Source of the DNA: Nostoc sp. PCC 7107
Lineage (GTDB): Bacteria; Cyanobacteriota; Cyanobacteriia; Cyanobacteriales; Nostocaceae
NCBI RefSeq assembly: GCF_000316625.1
Contig: NC_019676.1
Span: 6,265,824 to 6,329,823, forward strand
Length of the DNA stretch: 64,000 nucleotides
Reading direction: 5' to 3'
The notes under the pieces are model-generated. The model searched no databases. It was given only the letters and a program-made list of their open reading frames with translations, and was not told the origin of the DNA. Each line of letters opens with the position of its first letter. The first letter of the stretch is position 1. The translations under genes and the position numbers were made by a program. Of the stretch, positions 7,822-16,359 are shown piece by piece.

Positions 7822-9198
7822 TTATCTTCCAGGTTCTTGGACAAAAAACAGTGGGACAAGTGCGGCTAGGCGCAACAAGCCAGAGAGAGCGAATAATCCC
7901 AGTAAGCCATCCCAAATAGCAAATTGGGCGATAACACTGCCGATGGTTGTGCCTAAAGCACCGCTACCACCAGCCACAGCCGCCGCGATCGCAAAATAAA
8001 TTGACTGATTTTTAATTGGTGCGATCGCTAATTGTAAATTGTTATTACACAAATCAATGGCTGCCCAGGTCACACCAGCCAAAATATGTAAAAGTGGCAA
8101 CCATAGCCAAATATCCAGTTGATTGGCATTAATTCCTAACCACAAAATTGGTGTCAGTCCTACCATAATTCCCACAAAAATTAAAATTGGCAGATTACCA
8201 ACTCTATCTGCTAATTTGCCCCACCAAATCATCATCAACAAGTTAGCCCCAGCTTGCAAACTGCCGTAAAGCGTCACCCAACTCACATCTATACCCAACG
8301 TATCCAGCATATAGAGGTTAAAAAAAGGTGCGCTCAAATGAACAGCAAACATCCATAAACTGATATAAATTAGCAATATTAAAAAGTTATAATTTTTCCA
8401 AATACTTGTATTAGGTAAAGAAACTAATTCATTTGTATTCTTAATAGAAGTAGAACCCAAAGAATTTTGTAATTGAGGATTAATGTCTACCTTGAAATAT
8501 TGACAGCTAATGCTAACAATGCCAAACACAACCCCAATTAGCAAAACTACCCCATAACCTTGGATATTCCCGCCATACCAATGAGATACCACTAAACCAG
8601 CTAAAGGCAGACAAATCAAATTAGTTAAGCTAACCGCACTGTTGCGAATTCCAAAATATCGGCCGCGCAATCGTCGCGGAACGATCATTGCTAACCAACT
8701 CATCCACGATGCACAACCTAACCCGCCTAAAAGATGAGTGGCTAAAACAATTAACAGAGTCATCAAAACTAACTGTTGTGAACTTATACCGCCCCAACTA
8801 AAAACAGCAATAGCGATCGCTAAAATTAGCCATACTAGGCGAGCAGTTCCATATATCCCCAGCGCATACCGAAAACGGCTCGTAGTGCGTTCTGATAAAT
8901 ATGCACCCAAAGGCTGAATGAGATTTACCAGCATAGGTATAGAAGATAACATCCCAAATACCACTGGACTAGCATCTAATTCCACGAGGAAATTACTGAG
9001 TAAAATACCTCCAGTAGTAATTCCAAAAACCGTTGCTAAAATAGCATCCAGCGTAGAGGCGCGTAAACTAGTACGAATCCCATCCTTAGAAATACAGAAG
9101 ACAGGTTTTTTGCTAGGAACAAGTGTAGTTGTTGGTGTAACAATCTGGGATATTTCCAGAATCGGAGAAGCAGCTGTTTCGACCTGAACAGAATCCAT
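7822..9198 (-). CDS. MFS permease, substrate unknown
   Basis: A 458-residue integral membrane protein with about 12 hydrophobic segments. A polar N-terminus of about 45 residues precedes the first helix; this is longer than in most MFS proteins. It contains the MFS-like loop LSERTTSRFRYALG after helix 2, an RRLRGRYFGIRNSAVSL segment between helices 4 and 5, and a second-half loop WWGKLADRVGN. The sequence does not identify the substrate. It is convergent with accD and divergent from the sugar-binding protein gene at 9351. Its divergent promoter region (9199-9350) contains no operator I can recognise. Confidence 0.85.
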   Translation of the reverse strand: MDSVQVETAASPILEISQIVTPTTTLVPSKKPVFCISKDGIRTSLRASTLDAILATVFGITTGGILLSNFLVELDASPVVFGMLSSIPMLVNLIQPLGAYLSERTTSRFRYALGIYGTARLVWLILAIAIAVFSWGGISSQQLVLMTLLIVLATHLLGGLGCASWMSWLAMIVPRRLRGRYFGIRNSAVSLTNLICLPLAGLVVSHWYGGNIQGYGVVLLIGVVFGIVSISCQYFKVDINPQLQNSLGSTSIKNTNELVSLPNTSIWKNYNFLILLIYISLWMFAVHLSAPFFNLYMLDTLGIDVSWVTLYGSLQAGANLLMMIWWGKLADRVGNLPILIFVGIMVGLTPILWLGINANQLDIWLWLPLLHILAGVTWAAIDLCNNNLQLAIAPIKNQSIYFAIAAAVAGGSGALGTTIGSVIAQFAIWDGLLGLFALSGLLRLAALVPLFFVQEPGR

Positions 9199-9350
9199 AG
9201 TTATATTTGAAGTAACGCACCTCGGCGCAGTTTTAGGTATAATTTTTCGTTATTTTATCTTGCTTAATCTCAACAAAAGTTCAGATTTATTAAACATCTG
9301 TCCTCAGCTACAGACGATATAAGTGAAGTAAAAGCTACTGTCATCTATCC

Positions 9351-10598
9351 GTGAAAAGAATTAGCTTGTGGAGATTTTTTGGTGTAGTAATAGTGATCGC
9401 GATCGCTATTATTGGTTGTCACAGTCTACAACAACCAACAGCAAATGCCCTCAACATCAAACTTAGTGGCTGGGCTGGTTCCCAGGTTGAACAAAAGCTA
9501 TTAAAACAAGTTTTGCAAGACTTTGAAGCCCAGCATCCCAACATCAAAGTTAAATACGAAGTTATTTCTGACCAATACATGGACGTAATTAAAACTCGTT
9601 TGGTCGGAGATGCGGCTCCTGATGTATTTTATCTTGATGCCCTGGAAGCGCCTTTTTTGATGAGCCAAAATGTTTTGGAACCTTTAGATAACTACATTCA
9701 GCCAGAATTTGACATAGAAGACTTTGAAGTTACCCTTTTAGATAGTTTCAAGTATCAAAACTATATTTATGGGCTACCAAAAGACTATTCTACGTTAGCT
9801 CTTTTTTATAACACAAAATCTTTTGCAGCCGCAGGTTTAAATAGTCCGCCAACCACTTGGTCAGAACTGCGTTCTTATTCCCAAAAATTAACAAGCAAGC
9901 TCAACAAATATGGTTTTGGTGAATTGCCTGAATTAGCACGTCAGGCATATAAAATTAGAGCCTTTAATGGAAAAATTATTGATGAGAACGGTTATGCAAA
10001 TTTTGCCAGTCAAACTAGTTTACAAGGCTTGCAATTAGTCATCGACCAGTATCAAAAAGATAAATCATCTGCTCAAAAATCTGATGTCGGCACAAACTCA
10101 GGTAGCGAAATGTTTGGTCAAGGTAAAGTAGCGATGGTGATTGAGGGAAACTGGGCGATTCCTTACCTACAAGAAACATTTCCTCAACTCGAATTTGCTA
10201 CAGCCGAATTACCTACGATTAATAATCAAAAAGGCACAATGGTGTTTACTGTCGCCTATGTCATGAACAAGCAATCTCAGCATAAAGCCGCCGCTTGGGA
10301 GTTGATTTCTTATCTGACTGGTAAAGCGGGAATGCAAAAATGGACAGCCACAGGATTTGCATTACCAACACGAAAATCCGTAGCGCAAAAGTTAGGCTAT
10401 GACAAAGATATTCTGCGAAAATCATTAGTTGCAGGAGTGAGTTATGCGACACCTTGGCAAGTTGGGAAATATCCCCAAGCAATTATGAATAATTTTGATA
10501 ATCAGTTTGTCAGTGCTTTGTTAGGACAACAACCATTACAGCAAGCGATGTTACGGGCGCAGAATTCGGCAAATCAGCAAATTAAAGTGATGGAGTAA
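9351..10598 (+). CDS. ABC transporter extracellular sugar-binding lipoprotein
   Basis: Captures a sugar or glycerol-phosphate type solute outside the membrane and delivers it to the permease. The 415-residue protein starts at GTG with a lipoprotein signal (MKRISLWRFF...IAIIGC, Cys about residue 23). The mature part has the family 1 solute-binding pattern: FEAQHPNIKVKYE, APDVFYLDALEAP, YGLPKDYSTLALFYN, GKVAMVIEGNWAI, and AAWELISYLTGK near the C-terminus. The two matching permease genes lie at 13320-15046 on the same strand, but an opposed AAA+ gene separates them. No ATPase subunit is in the window; in cyanobacteria a shared MsmK/MalK-type ATPase encoded elsewhere is usual. Confidence 0.92.
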   Translation: MKRISLWRFFGVVIVIAIAIIGCHSLQQPTANALNIKLSGWAGSQVEQKLLKQVLQDFEAQHPNIKVKYEVISDQYMDVIKTRLVGDAAPDVFYLDALEAPFLMSQNVLEPLDNYIQPEFDIEDFEVTLLDSFKYQNYIYGLPKDYSTLALFYNTKSFAAAGLNSPPTTWSELRSYSQKLTSKLNKYGFGELPELARQAYKIRAFNGKIIDENGYANFASQTSLQGLQLVIDQYQKDKSSAQKSDVGTNSGSEMFGQGKVAMVIEGNWAIPYLQETFPQLEFATAELPTINNQKGTMVFTVAYVMNKQSQHKAAAWELISYLTGKAGMQKWTATGFALPTRKSVAQKLGYDKDILRKSLVAGVSYATPWQVGKYPQAIMNNFDNQFVSALLGQQPLQQAMLRAQNSANQQIKVME

Positions 10599-10733
10599 TA
10601 GACTTCTAAATAAAAATTCTCTCTCTGTGTTCTCTGCATCTCTGTGGTTCGTTCAGGTTAGTGATATTAGTAATATAATATGTTGGATTAAATTTTATGT
10701 AACCCAACATAAATGTAAATGTTTTGAATGTTT
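10599..10733. terminator. Intergenic hairpin region between convergent genes
   Basis: Between the sugar-binding protein gene and the end of the AAA+ gene, TGTTGG (about 10681) pairs with CCAACA (about 10704) across an AT-rich loop. The segment CTCTGTGTTCTCTGCATCTCTGTGGTTCG is a dispersed motif that also occurs near 41880. It probably ends both convergent transcripts. Confidence 0.35.
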
Positions 10734-13166
10734 CTAATCAATTTCCCATTCTACTCTCAAGGTTTCCAACTTAGGATTTTTGACACTCAGTCGCTTACAC
10801 TCTTCCAAAAATTCCTTCACCTGTTCTTGAGTCAAACTTAAACCGCCATCTTGAAGATTATCAATATAAGTAATCACATCTGAAGTTGTTAGATATGAAT
10901 TTATCTCTTCAAGTAAGATAGCATTATTGACTTCTCGACAAACTAACTCAATATCAGATGAAGTAAATCTGCTACTCTTCTCTGCTAACATTTCAAAACT
11001 TACAGACTGATTTACATTAATTTGTGATAGATAATGCTGAAATATATCGGCTCTTTCTACTTGGTTTGGTGGAAAAATTGGAACCTTCCAATCTAATCTG
11101 CCAGAACGTTTTAAGGCGTTATCAATGCCACTTAAATAATTAGTAGCGGCAATAACTATTACATCACTATCTTTGATATTATTCAGTTCAATCAATAATT
11201 GATTAATTGTGGCTCTTTGGTCAGTGTGGGAATTCTCATCATTCCGGTTAAACCCAATGCTATCTAACTCATCTATAAATAGCACAGAAGGGGCTTTTTT
11301 CTTAGCTTGGACAAAAATGTCTCGAATATTTTTCTGACTTTGACCTATCCAAACACTGATAATATCAGCCGGGGAAAACTTAAAGAAATATCGCCCTGAT
11401 TCATTGGCAAAAGCATTAGCCAGCAATGTTTTACCACATCCAGGTAATCCATAGAAAAGAATGCCCCCAATTGCACCTTTATGTCCTTTGGATTGTAATT
11501 TGAGCAGTTTATTTAATTTTTCTTTTTCCTCATTTAGTCCTTTGACTTGCCTAAAGTCCAGTTTTACTTGTTTGACAACGGGTGTGAGTTGTCTGGTAAC
11601 ATTTCTTTTAACCCTATATTCAAAAGTCGGATATTCAATTTTTTCAAATGAAACAGGCACTAATTGATGTTTTTCATAATCTGGTGTCATAACTATAATT
11701 TTAAAGTTACCACCATAGTATTCTGCTAGTTTATATTCTAAAATTTCTTTAGTCTTTTTCAGTTGATAGTAGTTACGAGCAATTTCAAATCCAGGTACTA
11801 CTAACCAGACACTTTCTAAAGTATTTGGCCATACCTGAGATTTTCGCAAAATTCTCTTGATCATATCAAAAAATAGATTGGTATCAGCAAATTCTTGATA
11901 TTTGAGAGTTTCTATTTCAACAACAATTTTATTTTTGATATATACTTCTATTTTTTCGGTTTGATATTCTTCATATTCATCCTCATCTGTATTATCTTCT
12001 TCTTGGGAAGTTAACTCTACTTCACAGCCGATATGACATAATTCATATCCTAAACTTTCTAAAGTTTTGATCGCAAAATATTTTAGATATATGTATTCAG
12101 TGCTTTCTTGCTGCCACTTCAGATGATACAAATGTTCAGGTTTTATCTTCAGTAGTAGTTGTGATTCAGCTTGAATTTGAGCTTTTTGAAGCTCTAAAAA
12201 ATAATTAAGTAGAGAGACATCATCTTCATCTGTTTGGTAATAAGGAAGTTCTAATAATAGCCGGAAGTGAGATAATATTTCTTCTTTTTTCTCAATAGCA
12301 GCTTCATGAGAATATTTACATCTCAGTGTAAAAGTAAAAGGGATTTTACTGGCAACTGTATCTACTAAATGTCCTAAACTATCTTCTTTTTGTTGGGCTT
12401 GAATTTCTAATAATGATGGACAATGGAACAAAAGGAAAGATTGTGTAGAGTTATATTTGTTTAAAGACAAAGATATATATTCAAATTGCTCATCAAATTT
12501 TTCTGAATCTAGTAATTCTAATCCCGTACCTCCAAGTATAACGCTCGTCATAGTTGAGCGATAGAAATGAAATATATTAGCGCCTTTAATGGAGCTTTCT
12601 TTGTCATTTTCGCAATCATCATCAGAATCAATTATATTGGTAGGAAATTGGCGTACAGAAGTACTTGTAACCTCAGTTATTCCTTGGTATTGAAATTTTC
12701 TAATCAACTCGTAATTAAATATTTTGACAACAATATCTGAAAAAAAATCCACCTCTTGAGGGATGAGAAAAATTCCCATAGGTTGATTTGAATCTAAACA
12801 AGACTGGAAGCGTTCATATTCTTGGTCAGAGCCAAAGTCAAATAAATAGTAAAAGAAATCATGCTTAACTTGAATCGTTTCTTTAAGCTTTTGAGAAATT
12901 ACCTCAGATGATAAAAACTCTTCAGAAAGTTCTACACCTTTGAGAGAAATATCTATTTTGGTGTCTAACGGAACATATAAATCAAAAGCTGGGTCAGCAC
13001 ACAGCCCTAAGTTATCAAGAATGGTATTAAAATCATCTATAAATGCTTGGCTTCGACGTTGATAACCAAACTGTTCCATGATGGTTTTAACTCGCAAGCT
13101 TTTTTTGGCTTTACCTGTTCTTTGCAGTTCATTTTTGATAGAGCTTAAATAGGCTGTATATGACAT
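10734..13166 (-). CDS. AAA+ ATPase with N-terminal sensor and possible nuclease-like region
   Basis: An 810-residue protein. The C-terminal 270 residues are a classical AAA+ domain of the CDC48/FtsH type: Walker A GLPGCGKT (about 573-580), Walker B VLFIDELDS, sensor 1 IAATN, and arginine fingers in LKRSGRLDW. No FtsH protease motif follows. The N-terminal 70 residues (KKSLRVKTIMEQFGYQRRSQ) look like a winged-helix unit. Residues about 375-500 show an alpha/beta pattern with IEVYIKNKIVVEIETL and WLVVPGFEIARNYY that resembles a PD-(D/E)xK-type nuclease fold; this is inference. The ATG at 13166 has AGGAGA just upstream and is preferred over a TTG five codons earlier. It opposes and interrupts the sugar transporter locus. 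The cargo or target is unknown; a defence or quality-control role is possible. Confidence 0.8.
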   Translation of the reverse strand: MSYTAYLSSIKNELQRTGKAKKSLRVKTIMEQFGYQRRSQAFIDDFNTILDNLGLCADPAFDLYVPLDTKIDISLKGVELSEEFLSSEVISQKLKETIQVKHDFFYYLFDFGSDQEYERFQSCLDSNQPMGIFLIPQEVDFFSDIVVKIFNYELIRKFQYQGITEVTSTSVRQFPTNIIDSDDDCENDKESSIKGANIFHFYRSTMTSVILGGTGLELLDSEKFDEQFEYISLSLNKYNSTQSFLLFHCPSLLEIQAQQKEDSLGHLVDTVASKIPFTFTLRCKYSHEAAIEKKEEILSHFRLLLELPYYQTDEDDVSLLNYFLELQKAQIQAESQLLLKIKPEHLYHLKWQQESTEYIYLKYFAIKTLESLGYELCHIGCEVELTSQEEDNTDEDEYEEYQTEKIEVYIKNKIVVEIETLKYQEFADTNLFFDMIKRILRKSQVWPNTLESVWLVVPGFEIARNYYQLKKTKEILEYKLAEYYGGNFKIIVMTPDYEKHQLVPVSFEKIEYPTFEYRVKRNVTRQLTPVVKQVKLDFRQVKGLNEEKEKLNKLLKLQSKGHKGAIGGILFYGLPGCGKTLLANAFANESGRYFFKFSPADIISVWIGQSQKNIRDIFVQAKKKAPSVLFIDELDSIGFNRNDENSHTDQRATINQLLIELNNIKDSDVIVIAATNYLSGIDNALKRSGRLDWKVPIFPPNQVERADIFQHYLSQINVNQSVSFEMLAEKSSRFTSSDIELVCREVNNAILLEEINSYLTTSDVITYIDNLQDGGLSLTQEQVKEFLEECKRLSVKNPKLETLRVEWEID

Positions 13167-13319
13167 TTTGTCTCCTGACAATAACCAAATCTATTGTTCC
13201 CAAACTGAGATATGCAGTTAGCTTACAGAAGCGATCGCTCTCATTCCCGATGTACCATAAATAATCATGCACTACTTATCGCTTCAACTGGGTTGTGCGG
13301 AATTAGGCGGAGTTAAGTT

Positions 13320-14213
13320 ATGTTGCAAATTAACAGACGGCAAAATCTGACAGAAAATCTGGCTGGATATCTGTTTCTCGCACCCACTATTCTGGTTTTG
13401 GGAACTTTTGTTGTATTACCCATTCTCTACGCCGTTTTTCTGTCGTTACACAAAGTCCAACTTCTCGGCGAAATTGAATATGAGTTTATCGGCTTTCACA
13501 ATTTCAGCCGCTTAGTTGAAGATGAACGCGTTTGGATTGCTTTAAAAAATACGGCGGAATACGTGGCTATTGTCGTACCTAGCCAAACTCTTTTGGCTTT
13601 GGTTTTGGCAGTAACTCTCAACTCCGGGATTCGTGGGAAGAATTGGTGGCGCATTCTCTACTTTTTGCCCACAGTGACTTCTTCCGCCGTGCTGACACTG
13701 ATTTTTATGTGGATTTATAACACGGATGGGCTACTGAACGATGGTTTAGCTTTTGTGGGTTTACCTACTTATAACTGGTTAGGTGATCCATCTGTGGCAC
13801 TGAAAGGCATCATGATGATGAATATTTGGTCAACTGCGCCGTTTTATATGGTGATTTATCTTGCGGCGTTGCAAGATATTCCCCAAAAATTGTACGAGGC
13901 GGCAGAACTGGATGGGGCAAATACTTGGCAGCAGTTTATTTACGTAACAATTCCGTTACTCAAACCTGTAACTTTTTTTGTCGTAGCCATCGGAATTATC
14001 GGGACTTTTCAATTATTTGACCAGTCTTACATTTTTTCTGGTGGGACTGGCGGGCCGAATAATGCGACGCTGACTTTGGTGTTGCTGATTTATCAAGCAG
14101 TATTTCGCAATTTACAGATGGGTTATGCAGCGGCGATCGCATTTTTATTAGCTGTAGTAATTATCACCATAACTTTAATTCAGCGGCATTTATTTGGAGG
14201 CGAAAAAATGTGA
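13320..14213 (+). CDS. Sugar ABC transporter permease (UgpA/MalF type)
   Basis: One of two membrane subunits of a carbohydrate importer. The 297-residue protein has six hydrophobic segments, the first in YLFLAPTILVLGTFVVLPI, and the EAA cytoplasmic loop LYEAAELDGANTWQQFIYVTIPLLKP that docks the ATPase. Its stop overlaps the GTG start of the next permease by 4 bases, so the two are coupled. The binding protein at 9351 is the likely partner. The start ATG at 13320 follows GGCGGAGTTAAGTT, an acceptable ribosome site. Confidence 0.93.
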   Translation: MLQINRRQNLTENLAGYLFLAPTILVLGTFVVLPILYAVFLSLHKVQLLGEIEYEFIGFHNFSRLVEDERVWIALKNTAEYVAIVVPSQTLLALVLAVTLNSGIRGKNWWRILYFLPTVTSSAVLTLIFMWIYNTDGLLNDGLAFVGLPTYNWLGDPSVALKGIMMMNIWSTAPFYMVIYLAALQDIPQKLYEAAELDGANTWQQFIYVTIPLLKPVTFFVVAIGIIGTFQLFDQSYIFSGGTGGPNNATLTLVLLIYQAVFRNLQMGYAAAIAFLLAVVIITITLIQRHLFGGEKM

Positions 14214-15046
14214 CGATAATTTCTCGCATTCCTTGGCTCAAAGTACTGTTATACCTAGTGTTGACAGTTTATGGAGTTATCACTGTCATACCCTTTCTTT
14301 GGGCATTGTCGGCATCGTTTAAACCATTATCAGAGATTGTCAACGGCAGCAGTAATTTTATCCCGCAGAATTTTACTTTAGATAATTACAAGCAAATTTT
14401 TTTACAAGAACCGCTATTTTGGCGCTGGTTATTCAATAGTATAGCGATCGCCGTTAGTGTGACACTATTAAACTTGATCTTTAACTCAATGGCGGGTTAT
14501 GCCTTAGCGAGACTGCGCTTTGTTGGTAAAAACTTCTGGTTTTTCTTAATTTTGGCAGTGTTGGCAGTCCCAGCCCAAATTACCTTGATTCCCACCTTTT
14601 TGATTTTAAAGGCGATCGGTTGGCTAAATTCTTATCAAGGCATGATTGTACCGGGGATGGTGAACGCTACTTTTATCTTTATGATGCGGCAGTTTTTCGT
14701 CAATTTCCCTAGAGAATTAGAAGAAGCAGGACAATTAGACGGCTTAACTACCTGGGGAATTTTTAGATATATTGTCTTACCTTTAGCCAAACCAGCCCTA
14801 GCAGCCCAAGCCGTTTTCGTCTTCATGGGTAGTTGGAATAATTTTTTGCTCCCTGTCGTCATCTTATTTGACCCCGAAATGTTCACCTTGCCCTTGGGCT
14901 TGAACACCTTCAAAGGTCTATACATCAGCTATTGGAACTACATCATGGCCGCTTCTATGGTTTTTACCCTACCTGCTTTAAGTATATATGCTTTCTTCAA
15001 CCGCTATTTTATTCAAAGTGCAGCCTTTACAGGCGGGAAAGGATAG
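14210..15046 (+). CDS. Sugar ABC transporter permease (UgpE/MalG type)
   Basis: Second membrane subunit of the same importer. The 278-residue protein begins at a GTG within the GTGA overlap with the upstream gene. It has six membrane segments and the typical G-family EAA loop ELEEAGQLDGLTTWGIFRYIVLPLAKP. The ending YFIQSAAFTGGKG is characteristic of UgpE-like permeases (IQSxxxGxxKG). The ATPase subunit is not nearby. A MITE-like element follows just after the stop. Confidence 0.93.
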   Translation: MTIISRIPWLKVLLYLVLTVYGVITVIPFLWALSASFKPLSEIVNGSSNFIPQNFTLDNYKQIFLQEPLFWRWLFNSIAIAVSVTLLNLIFNSMAGYALARLRFVGKNFWFFLILAVLAVPAQITLIPTFLILKAIGWLNSYQGMIVPGMVNATFIFMMRQFFVNFPRELEEAGQLDGLTTWGIFRYIVLPLAKPALAAQAVFVFMGSWNNFLLPVVILFDPEMFTLPLGLNTFKGLYISYWNYIMAASMVFTLPALSIYAFFNRYFIQSAAFTGGKG

Positions 15047-15056
15047 TTTTATAAAA

Positions 15057-15150
15057 TAGGACTTACGCATTCATGACAAAAAACTAAGCTTTTGCGATTA
15101 CTTCGCTTCGCTCGTAATGACGTAAAATCTTAGTCCGTGCGTAAGTCCTA
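15057..15150. mobile_element. MITE-like element with TAGGACTTACGCA termini
   Basis: TAGGACTTACGCA (15057-15069) and its exact complement TGCGTAAGTCCTA (15138-15150) bound a 94-bp segment. The inner part also folds, around ATTACTTCGCTTCGCTCGTAAT. A related element of nearly equal length is at 41838-41930, and single ends occur at 43509 and 55372. It sits between convergent genes and may serve as a terminator. Confidence 0.65.
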
Positions 15151-15170
15151 ATATTCATAAAAAACTAGTA

Positions 15171-16352
15171 TTACTCGTATACTTTAGTAATAAAAAACAC
15201 ACTTAACAAACTGACAACAGCACTGACAATAAAAGTAGAGGCGTACCCTGCGCGTTGAGCGAGAATTCCAGCCAAAATTGTAGCGGCAATTCCACCTAAA
15301 AATATTACTGATACTTGAATTGTATAATCAGTTGCGGCAGTAGTGCGATCGCTCTTGTCCATCATGGCACTGAGAATTGCAGTATATGCCATACTTTGGG
15401 TAGCATTAACTACAATACATACTGTATACAGCACAGAGAAACTAGCAATACCCATCGCTGGCAAAATATACAACAGCGTTGCAACGGCGGCGACAATTCC
15501 AAACACAATTAGAGACTGCTTACGTCCCCACCGCATAACCATCACTCCCGCAATTAAGGCTGACACAATACGGACACTATAGCTAACTACACCTAATATC
15601 CAGCCAATATCTGTTAAAGACAAACCTCTATCTACCAGCAACGGACGAATCAATACACTAGTCACACTCTCACCAGTCATATACAACAGCAAAACCAACA
15701 GCCAAGGTATGATTTTGGGGCGAGAGAGGAAGCTAACAAAGGGTTGGAAATAGGACTGAAAAAAGTTTAAGTTTTTTGATTTTGAGGTGACTTGTTCTTG
15801 ATAAAGCAATATTGGTATGAGGTTTAGCAGCAAGAAGATTGACATCGCAACTAAACTATAACGCCATCCCACTTTCTCTAATAAAATCAGCATTATACCG
15901 CCGCCAATCACTGCTCCTAAAACGTTTCCTCCCGATTGAATAGCGTTTCCTAATCCACGTTCTTGGGGTTCTAATAAATTCACTGCTAAGGCATCAGTTC
16001 CAATATCTTGACTAGCCGAAAATAAACAGGACAAAAACACACAAATTAGCAATAAAGTTAGGTTTTCTTGATACTCAAGAAAAGCACTGATTAAAAGAGT
16101 TGATATTAACAACAATTGGAAACAAATAATCCAACCGCGATAATGTCCTAATTTTCCTAAATGGTAGCGGTCAATAAAAGGCGACCACAGAAACTTTAAC
16201 CCTGATGGAATAACTAATAAACCTAAAAATCCAATAGTATCCAGCGACATATTTTGTTGTCGCAAAAAAACAGGTAATGCCTGGAAAAAGAAAGTGGTGG
16301 GGATGAATTGAGAAACATAAAGGGTAGCAAGCAAAACGAGCTTGGAGATCAT
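15171..16352 (-). CDS. MFS permease, RhtX/FptX/AmpG-like (siderophore uptake)
   Basis: A 393-residue, roughly 12-helix protein. Features such as FIPTTFFFQALPVFLRQQ, FLGLLVIPSGLKFLWSPFID, and SASQDIGTDALAVNLLEP resemble the AmpG-like group that includes RhtX and FptX, single-protein permeases that move siderophores across the inner membrane. The open frame extends upstream to 16421, but that overlaps the TonB receptor gene; the ATG at 16352 sits 7 bases after the receptor stop and gives the normal N-terminus MISKLVLLATLYV. Co-transcription with the receptor, under the Fur box near 19000, supports an iron-siderophore role. The exact siderophore is unknown. Confidence 0.85.
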   Translation of the reverse strand: MISKLVLLATLYVSQFIPTTFFFQALPVFLRQQNMSLDTIGFLGLLVIPSGLKFLWSPFIDRYHLGKLGHYRGWIICFQLLLISTLLISAFLEYQENLTLLLICVFLSCLFSASQDIGTDALAVNLLEPQERGLGNAIQSGGNVLGAVIGGGIMLILLEKVGWRYSLVAMSIFLLLNLIPILLYQEQVTSKSKNLNFFQSYFQPFVSFLSRPKIIPWLLVLLLYMTGESVTSVLIRPLLVDRGLSLTDIGWILGVVSYSVRIVSALIAGVMVMRWGRKQSLIVFGIVAAVATLLYILPAMGIASFSVLYTVCIVVNATQSMAYTAILSAMMDKSDRTTAATDYTIQVSVIFLGGIAATILAGILAQRAGYASTFIVSAVVSLLSVFFITKVYE

Positions 16353-16359
16353 GGTGTTG

